A DNA stretch of 63,326 bases. Origin: JAKFYM01 sp964416595. Lineage in GTDB: Bacteria; Bdellovibrionota; UBA1018; CAIPTA01. Shown here one piece after another: positions 57,904 through 63,326 of the stretch. The DNA lies in the NCBI GenBank assembly GCA_964416595.1, contig CAYQES010000019.1, forward strand, positions 1-63,326, written 5' to 3'. Position 1 is the first letter of the stretch, and every line of letters begins with the position of its first letter. The notes beneath the pieces were generated by a model. That model had not been told where the DNA came from. It saw nothing but the letters and a program-made list of their open reading frames with translations, and did no database searches. Both the position numbers and the translations under genes were made by a program.

Positions 57904-58734
57904 ATGCCCAACTATGAAAATCTGGAACTAAAAGAACTGAACTACAATTCCTACCTCAAGGTGCCGGAATTGCTCTCCTTGCAACAAGAGCTCTCGAAGC
58001 CCCCCCACCACGACGAAATGTTCTTCATCATCATCCACCAAGCCGCAGAGCTTTGGTTTAAACTAATGCGTCACGAAACCGAAGCCATGGTGCAGGATCT
58101 ACGGGCGGCCTCCGTTTCCCGGGCCCTAAAAAAATTAAAACGCCTTGTGAGCGTGATGGATTTGATGGTGAAGCAAATCAACCTCCTAAACACCCTCACG
58201 CCTGTGGAATTTGCGGGTTTTCGGGATCATTTGCGGCCTGCTTCGGGCTTCCAGTCGATCCAATTTCGGATGATCGAATTTATGTATGGAATCCGGGAGC
58301 CTTTTTTCCTGCAGTTTTTTGAAAAAGAACCAGAGAAAAAAGCAGAACTCGAAAAAGTGCGGATGCTTCCTTCTGTGTACGACGAATTCGTGCGCGCCCT
58401 CGCCAAAGCCGGATTCTCTGTGCCGCCCGCGCTTCTTTCTCGGGATGTATCCGAGCCCTGGCCGCAATCCCAGGAGTTGATTCAAACCATAAAAGGCATT
58501 TATGAAAAACCACAGGATAATTACCATTGGGTGCTACTCTTTGAAACGATGCTCGATTTCGACGAAAAATTTTCCGTTTGGCGGAGCGTGCATATGCTGA
58601 TGGTGGCGAGAACGATCGGCATGCAAGCGGGCACCGGCGGCAGCGCAGGTTATAAATTCTTAGCGAGCCGGGCTGAGTACAAATTTTTTCCGGAGCTTTG
58701 GGCCGTACGCACCCAGGTGGGTTCGGGTTACTAG
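57904..58734 (+). CDS. kynA: tryptophan 2,3-dioxygenase
   Basis: 276 residues of haem-dependent dioxygenase that opens the indole ring of tryptophan to N-formylkynurenine. The distal His is in I-I-I-H-Q-A-A-E-L-W-F-K. The proximal haem ligand His lies in W-R-S-V-H-M-L, and the substrate loop is A-G-T-G-G-S-A-G-Y. Full length. No kynurenine formamidase or kynureninase is adjacent in the window. The next gene starts 8 bp downstream. Confidence 0.94.
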   Translation: MPNYENLELKELNYNSYLKVPELLSLQQELSKPPHHDEMFFIIIHQAAELWFKLMRHETEAMVQDLRAASVSRALKKLKRLVSVMDLMVKQINLLNTLTPVEFAGFRDHLRPASGFQSIQFRMIEFMYGIREPFFLQFFEKEPEKKAELEKVRMLPSVYDEFVRALAKAGFSVPPALLSRDVSEPWPQSQELIQTIKGIYEKPQDNYHWVLLFETMLDFDEKFSVWRSVHMLMVARTIGMQAGTGGSAGYKFLASRAEYKFFPELWAVRTQVGSGY

Positions 58735-58742
58735 AGGGTTTT

Positions 58743-59930
58743 ATGCGCTTTGATGTGTTTTTCTCTATCTGCCAAACACCCGTGAATGGCTACACTCCAT
58801 CGGAGCGGGTGATGTGGGAAAATTTTTTCTCCCAGGTGCAGCTGGCGGATTCCCTGGGAGTGGGCACCGCTTGGGTAGCGGAAACCCACCTTTCCTGCCA
58901 AGTGCAAAAACGCAATCCCGGAGCCGTAATCCCTCACTTCCAAGGAGAAATCGGCCTCAACACCGATATCTTGCAAGTGGCCCATTTGATTTTCGCCCGC
59001 ACCAAAAAACTCCATGTGGGCTCCGCCATCCGTAATATCCAATGCAATGGTGGCCCGATTGCCCATACAGAAGCGATCCGCACTTTTTTGTCGCTCCACG
59101 GTTTAAAGGAAAAAGAAAATCGCCTCCTGGATATTGGTTTTGCCTCCGGCCGCTTTCCTTTTTCTAACACTCCCTATGGCATTCGCCCCCGAAACGAAGG
59201 CGAAAAGGCGGCCTGGCCCGTGTTGAAAGGAAAAATTTTCCAAGAGGCCACGGAGATTTTCCTGCGCCTTTTAAAAGGCGAAATTTTAGCCGCGAAAGAT
59301 ATTACTCCTAAAGTGCTTAAAGCTTCCGATTTCCGAAATCCCGCCGACTGGGAAAAAGTGCAAGGCGCTTATGGCTCAACAGCCTCCGTGATCGAAGTGC
59401 CCGCCTTTTGGGATTTTGATGCAGTTGGCGTGATTCCTTTTGAAGCGCCCATGGAATTACTGAAACTCACCATCGGTTGCCACGATCTTGAAACCCAAAT
59501 TTTCGCCAATCGCTTTTTGCCCTGCGGAGTGTTTAACCTCTCGATCACTCCAGCCCATCAGATAGAATCCACCCACGAGGCCATGAAAAAACATTTCCAT
59601 CCAGCCGGTGGCCCTTGGACTCGGCAACACATGCCGCGCACGGTGTTGGTGTTCTTGGAAAACACCGTGGAGCAGGCCCGGGCCAAAGCGCAAAGTGCTA
59701 TGGAAAATTATTGGCGCGCTTTGGAAGGAACTTTGGATCCAGAAAAAATTAGAAATGCGGTAGACAATGCTCTCGTAGGCGACGTGGCAAAAATCACCGC
59801 GGATATAAAAGAACGTTTCCATCCTGATGATCGCCTCATGTTGTGGTTTGATTTCAACAACCACGACACCCAAGATGTGCAGCGGGCGATGCGTGCTTTT
59901 ATGGAAAAAGTGGCCCCAACTTTTGCTTAA
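58743..59930 (+). CDS. luciferase-like (LLM) flavin-dependent monooxygenase
   Basis: 395 residues from ATG 58743. A TIM-barrel LLM-class oxidoreductase with the N-terminal segment L-A-D-S-L-G-V-G-T-A-W-V-A-E-T-H and an early G-F-A-S-G-R-F-P-F-S segment. It uses reduced flavin. Substrate unknown. Lying 8 bp after kynA, it may act on a tryptophan-derived intermediate; it is not a conventional kynurenine 3-monooxygenase. The gene ends in a 297-bp gap. Confidence 0.85.
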   Translation: MRFDVFFSICQTPVNGYTPSERVMWENFFSQVQLADSLGVGTAWVAETHLSCQVQKRNPGAVIPHFQGEIGLNTDILQVAHLIFARTKKLHVGSAIRNIQCNGGPIAHTEAIRTFLSLHGLKEKENRLLDIGFASGRFPFSNTPYGIRPRNEGEKAAWPVLKGKIFQEATEIFLRLLKGEILAAKDITPKVLKASDFRNPADWEKVQGAYGSTASVIEVPAFWDFDAVGVIPFEAPMELLKLTIGCHDLETQIFANRFLPCGVFNLSITPAHQIESTHEAMKKHFHPAGGPWTRQHMPRTVLVFLENTVEQARAKAQSAMENYWRALEGTLDPEKIRNAVDNALVGDVAKITADIKERFHPDDRLMLWFDFNNHDTQDVQRAMRAFMEKVAPTFA

Positions 59931-60227
59931 ATTGCATCGACGATAAAAAGCTCTTTCCTCGAGGGAAGGTGGGACATTTTCCCCTAAATACAAACAATTG
60001 ACTCTATGCGTTATAGGTTTTTTCCTTTAAATACTTAATTCCTCTTTTTTTGTGTTTTTCTTCCGGCAGGAAAAATTCTTATTGTATTTCACTAATTTCC
60101 GCCCCTCGTCGACAATTCTGCGGAGCAAAACCCCTATCCTTAACGATTTCCTGACAAAGAAAATGCTTTTCAAACACGGTTTCGTCTACCAGGATAGGTG
60201 CTGAGTTGACCAAAAAGGGGGATCTAC
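59931..60227. other. 297-bp intergenic region
   Basis: Moderately AT-rich, with TTGACT at 59998-60003 but no well-spaced -10 box. I see no gene, tRNA or terminator with a T tract. It most likely holds the promoter of the nuclease gene at 60228. Confidence 0.4.
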
Positions 60228-60953
60228 ATGTCATTATTTCAAACTGTAGTATTAACAATAGTCTTGGCTCTGCCTGCAGTAACACCAGTCTTAGCCAACA
60301 ATCTAAGCAACACCGTAGATACACAGGTGCCGTTCACTAAGCAAAAGTGTGACTCTACGAAAGTGATCGCTACAACGGGAGTGATCCAGGATGGGGTGGA
60401 TGGCGACACTTTCCGCGTAAAAACCAAAACGGGAAATTATTCGGTGCGCATGCTCGGTATCGACACTCCGGAAACCCACTACCAAGGCCAAAGCCAAGGG
60501 GAGTGGGCAGAAAAAGCCTCAGCACGCATGAAAGAGCTTTTGCCCGCTGGCACAAAAGTAAAAATGGAATTTGCTCCTGAAGTTTGTGACCACTTCGGAC
60601 GCGTGCTAGCCCACGTGTTCAAAGGCAAAACCCACATCAACAAACAAATGGTAAAAGAAGGGCTTGCCGTAAACTACTGTATCTATCCTAGCACCGCTTA
60701 TTGTGAAGAACTGGGAGAGCAAACCGGAGAAGCGATTGCAGAACGTAGAGGCATGTTCTCGGATCCTAATATGGAACTACCCTATGATTTCCGCCGCCGC
60801 TTGCGCGGTGGTGCCTATACTTACTTTGTAGGCAGCCTTCAGTCCAAAGAAGTGTATCACCCCGGCCCACAACAAGAGCGGATCCCTGTGTCTGACCGCA
60901 TTTTCTTCTCTAAAGAAGAATCCGTAGTACCGCCCTACGAGTTAATGGACTAG
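60228..60953 (+). CDS. secreted thermonuclease (SNase) family protein
   Basis: 241 residues with a signal peptide (L-V-L-A-L-P-A-V-T-P-V-L-A at about residue 12-24). SNase-like fold: V-D-G-D-T-F-R-V, R-M-L-G-I-D-T-P-E-T with the catalytic Arg and Glu, and D-H-F-G-R-V-L-A-H-V with the second Arg. Secreted nuclease that can degrade DNA or RNA; in a predator this may serve prey digestion. AAAAGGGGG precedes the ATG. The gene ends at a strong terminator. Confidence 0.87.
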   Translation: MSLFQTVVLTIVLALPAVTPVLANNLSNTVDTQVPFTKQKCDSTKVIATTGVIQDGVDGDTFRVKTKTGNYSVRMLGIDTPETHYQGQSQGEWAEKASARMKELLPAGTKVKMEFAPEVCDHFGRVLAHVFKGKTHINKQMVKEGLAVNYCIYPSTAYCEELGEQTGEAIAERRGMFSDPNMELPYDFRRRLRGGAYTYFVGSLQSKEVYHPGPQQERIPVSDRIFFSKEESVVPPYELMD

Positions 60954-60983
60954 ATTTTCCCACTTCAGGAAGAAGAGGGAGGA

Positions 60984-61014
60984 GCCTCTGGTGGAAACGC
61001 CAGGGGCTTTTCTA
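60984..61014 (+). terminator. rho-independent terminator
   Basis: GCCTCTGG (60984-60991) pairs with CCAGGGGC (61000-61007), one G-U pair, loop of 8 nt, followed by TTTTCT. It ends the nuclease transcript, 31 bp after its stop. Confidence 0.8.
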
Positions 61015-61049
61015 TTGATTGTAAGCGCCTCTGGAGCGAAGATGCCCCC

Positions 61050-62126
61050 ATGGCTTCAAGTCACGTATACTCCCAAGATCAATGGGTACCCCTAGTAGAC
61101 TACCGCCGCAATGGCGTGGCCGAGTGCACCATCCATGGCTCCATCGCTTGGGTTTCCGGCAAAGAATTGATCCACTCTTTCGGTGGCAATGTGCTCTGCT
61201 ACGGCCGCTCCATGATGAAGCCCTATATGGTGAAAGTATTTGCCGAAGAATTGAAGGATATGAGCTGGGAACAAAAAGCCATGTCGGTTTCCTCTCACAA
61301 TGGGGACACTGAACACCTTCGAGTAATCACTTCGATTCTTACCGAGAGCGAGCTGGGTTTGGTGCAAACACCCTTGGCCTTGCCGCTCATGCAATTTGGC
61401 CAACAACGGCGCCGACCCCGCCGCCTCTACCATTCTTGCTCCGGAGAACACGCGGCGATCCTCAGGGGATGCCGGCAAAAGGGTTGGTCCCGGGTAGGTT
61501 ATGTGTGGCCTCACCATGAATTTTTCTTGGCTTACCTCGAGCAAGTACGAGGCGTGCTGGGCAAAGATTGGGAACCGAAAGTGGTGGCCAAAGATGGCTG
61601 CGGCTTGCCTACAATTTCCATGACCACCGTGGAACTCGCCATGCTCTACGCGGATCTTGTGACCAAAAAGCAGGATGATTGGGTATGGGAGGCCATGGTG
61701 CGCCACCCGGATCTTGTGGGGGGCTTCAATCGCTTGGATTCCACGATCTTGAAAAGCTGCCATGGGAAAGTGATCGCCAAAGAAGGCGCCGATGGGCTTT
61801 TAGGTTTAGCCGTGGAGCATCCGGATTTTCCCAAAGGCTTAGGGATTGTAATCAAGATTGCCCACGGTTGGGATATGCGGGCCTCTTGGTACTTGGCCCG
61901 CTATGCTCTCGGGGTTTTAGGTTTTGATTTCCGCAATCCTTATCCCTTAGAGCGGCAAAAAGCGTTTTTGGTGCACGATTGCATCCCGCCAGCTTTACGC
62001 GGAAAAATTAGTTCCATCCAGCCCTGGGATGATTGGGATCCAGATCGGGACCGCTGGAATTTCGATTACAAAGATTTTATTTACCCAGACCATGCCGGCT
62101 CGGGTGCATTAGGAGTGAGCAAGTAG
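61050..62126 (+). CDS. L-asparaginase II family protein
   Basis: 358 residues of the asparaginase II (Rhizobium etli AnsA-like) family, structurally related to beta-lactamase-like serine hydrolases. Family markers: S-M-M-K-P-Y near residue 54, S-S-H-N-G-D near 90, S-C-S-G-E-H-A and K-D-G-C-G-L-P-T. Hydrolyses asparagine to aspartate or a related amide. Its TAG overlaps the GTG of the dehydrogenase (TAGTG). Pairing with a muconate-type dehydrogenase suggests an amide or amine step in the pathway, which is speculative. Confidence 0.87.
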   Translation: MASSHVYSQDQWVPLVDYRRNGVAECTIHGSIAWVSGKELIHSFGGNVLCYGRSMMKPYMVKVFAEELKDMSWEQKAMSVSSHNGDTEHLRVITSILTESELGLVQTPLALPLMQFGQQRRRPRRLYHSCSGEHAAILRGCRQKGWSRVGYVWPHHEFFLAYLEQVRGVLGKDWEPKVVAKDGCGLPTISMTTVELAMLYADLVTKKQDDWVWEAMVRHPDLVGGFNRLDSTILKSCHGKVIAKEGADGLLGLAVEHPDFPKGLGIVIKIAHGWDMRASWYLARYALGVLGFDFRNPYPLERQKAFLVHDCIPPALRGKISSIQPWDDWDPDRDRWNFDYKDFIYPDHAGSGALGVSK

Positions 62127-63326
62127 TGGCAGAAAAACTAGCAAATTATATCGGTGGCCACCCCCGCCCACCCCATTCGGGAAAATATTTAGAAAACTTT
62201 GAGCCCGCCACAGGAAAAGTTTATTCGCTCGTGCCCGATTCCGGAGCCGAAGATGTGAATGCTGCCGTGCAAGCGGCCAAAGAAATTTTTCCCTGGTGGA
62301 GCCAGCGCACGCCCCAACAACGCTCGGAGGTTTTACTGTCCGTAGCCAATCGTTTGGAGCAATCTCTGGGAGAATTAGCTCGGGCCGAAAGCCGGGATCA
62401 AGGAAAGCCTTTGCATTTAGCCCGTGAAGTAGAAATTCCCCGGGCTGTGCAAAATTTCCGTTATTTTGCCACGAAGATTTTGCACAGAGAAGATATGGCC
62501 CGCTCCATGGGTGATAGTGTGAGCTATACATACCATAAACCTATCGGTGTGGCGGGCTTGATCTCCCCTTGGAACTTGCCGCTCTATCTGCTCACCTGGA
62601 AAATCGCACCGGCCATCGCCGCGGGCAACACAGTGGTTTGTAAACCTTCCGAACTCACCCCCATGACAGCCTATCTTTTAGGCGAGTTGCTCAATGAGGC
62701 GGGTGTGCCCCATGGGGTAGTAAATATTGTGTTTGGTTTAGGGCATAAAGCAGGTGCTGCCCTCACGGAACACCCCGATGTGCCGATCCTTTCTTTTACT
62801 GGAGGAACAGCTACGGGCCGGAAAGTTTTGGAAGCTGCGGTGCCTCGTTTTAAAAAAACGAGCCTCGAGTTGGGCGGCAAAAACGCGGCTCTCGTTTTTG
62901 CCGATTGCGATCTTTCGGAAGCCGTAATCACCACCGTGCGTTCGGCCTTCCAAAACCAGGGAGAGATTTGCTTGTGTAACTCCCGCATTTTTGTGGAAGA
63001 GAGCGTTTACGAAAAATTCGTGGAAAAATATGCCCGCATGACAAGCCTGTTAAAGGTAGGCAACCCGGAAGAAAAAGAAGTGCAGATGGGCCCACTTGTG
63101 AGCAAAGAACACAGGGAAAAAGTGCTAGGTTACATTAAACTCGCCGCGGAAGAAGGCGGAACCATTCTCTCTGGCGGCTCCATTCCCCAAATGCCCGAAC
63201 CTTTTTCGGAAGGCTATTTTCTCTCGCCCACGGTGATTACGGGTCTGGCCCCCACCTGCCGAGTGATGAAGGAAGAAATCTTTGGCCCTGTGGTAAGCAT
63301 TGCTCCATTTAAAGACGAGGCGGACG
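62126..63326 (+). CDS. 2-aminomuconate/2-hydroxymuconate semialdehyde dehydrogenase, 3'-truncated by window edge
   Basis: About 400 residues visible of a normal 485. Aldehyde dehydrogenase: F-T-G-G-T-A-T-G, E-L-G-G-K-N and the catalytic Cys in G-E-I-C-L-C-N-S-R-I-F-V. That last motif is characteristic of the ALDH8A1/AmnC/XylG (muconic semialdehyde) branch. GTG 62126 overlaps the asparaginase stop. It oxidises 2-aminomuconate or 2-hydroxymuconate semialdehyde and so feeds the decarboxylase/hydratase at 56297-57869. The C-terminus lies beyond the window. Confidence 0.88.
   Translation, partial: MAEKLANYIGGHPRPPHSGKYLENFEPATGKVYSLVPDSGAEDVNAAVQAAKEIFPWWSQRTPQQRSEVLLSVANRLEQSLGELARAESRDQGKPLHLAREVEIPRAVQNFRYFATKILHREDMARSMGDSVSYTYHKPIGVAGLISPWNLPLYLLTWKIAPAIAAGNTVVCKPSELTPMTAYLLGELLNEAGVPHGVVNIVFGLGHKAGAALTEHPDVPILSFTGGTATGRKVLEAAVPRFKKTSLELGGKNAALVFADCDLSEAVITTVRSAFQNQGEICLCNSRIFVEESVYEKFVEKYARMTSLLKVGNPEEKEVQMGPLVSKEHREKVLGYIKLAAEEGGTILSGGSIPQMPEPFSEGYFLSPTVITGLAPTCRVMKEEIFGPVVSIAPFKDEAD

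Noticed and set aside
61092..61763. Open frame antisense to the asparaginase-family gene
   Set aside because: Shadow of a conserved enzyme frame with His-rich nonsense composition.
62109..62531. Open frame antisense to the dehydrogenase start
   Set aside because: The plus frame has all ALDH motifs; the minus frame shows no domain.
1..63326. CRISPR array, tRNA, rRNA or IS element
   Set aside because: No regularly spaced repeats, cloverleaf-like sequence, rRNA-like segment or transposase frame was noticed in reading the window.

Overview
This 63.3-kb window is a gene-dense, roughly 50% GC chromosomal stretch from a diderm bacterium. Signal peptides, many lipoboxes, TolC-type outer-membrane protein, several murein hydrolases and an RNA-free, phage-free layout all point that way. 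The gene mix (HAD-IG 5'-nucleotidase, SrkA, RmuC, Slt/MltD, M14 and S1 peptidases, many small exported proteins of unknown function, tryptophan 2,3-dioxygenase) is typical of Bdellovibrionota or a near relative. That assignment is inference, since no rRNA or marker phylogeny is possible here. No tRNA, rRNA, CRISPR, IS element or prophage was seen. TTG and GTG starts with 1-4 bp stop/start overlaps are common and indicate tight translational coupling.

Layout. 1-2660: TSUP permease (edge), hotdog thioesterase-like protein, PlsC acyltransferase, thiolase. 2657-7580: a minus-strand operon (lipoprotein, outer-membrane protein, TolC, thioredoxin) divergent from a lipoprotein-TetR pair, with a palindrome in the shared promoter. 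7538-12230: HAD 5'-nucleotidase, alpha/beta hydrolase, SrkA, ZIP transporter, ComF. 12351-18040: MltD, flavoprotein, RlmH, PfkA and a membrane protein. 18295-23511: unknown secreted protein, GNAT, DMT exporter, histone-H1-like protein, NadE, Ndk. 23737-26728: mdh-sucC-sucD of the TCA cycle. 26819-35815: an accessory region of exported proteins, including an MBL hydrolase, an S1 protease, an exported circularly permuted ATP-grasp protein, a C39-like cysteine peptidase and an HExxH protein. 35819-42193: Slt, then the coupled operon purK-purE-M14 peptidase-polyprenyl synthase-UbiA/MenA-like prenyltransferase. 42356-43596: small secreted protein and, divergently, a LysR-type HTH fused to an isochorismatase-like domain. 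43671-48550: pantothenate/CoA locus (KARI-like reductase, panB, coaX, coaBC, interrupted panC, divergent panD). 48550-55698: RmuC, VanZ, secreted proteins, a beta-propeller protein, an orphan CpaF ATPase and a cupredoxin-like protein. 56297-63326: tryptophan/aromatic meta-cleavage genes (oxalocrotonate decarboxylase, oxopentenoate hydratase, kynA, luciferase-like flavoenzyme), a nuclease, an asparaginase and an aminomuconate-semialdehyde-type dehydrogenase cut by the window edge.

The loci that stand out are: the HTH-isochorismatase fusion, which has its catalytic Asp replaced by Asn and nested palindromes over an apparently leaderless promoter; the exported ATP-grasp/C39/HExxH neighbourhood; the pantothenate locus with a KARI homologue in the place of ketopantoate reductase and a TAA stop inside panC; and the partial tryptophan-to-oxopentenoate catabolic cluster.
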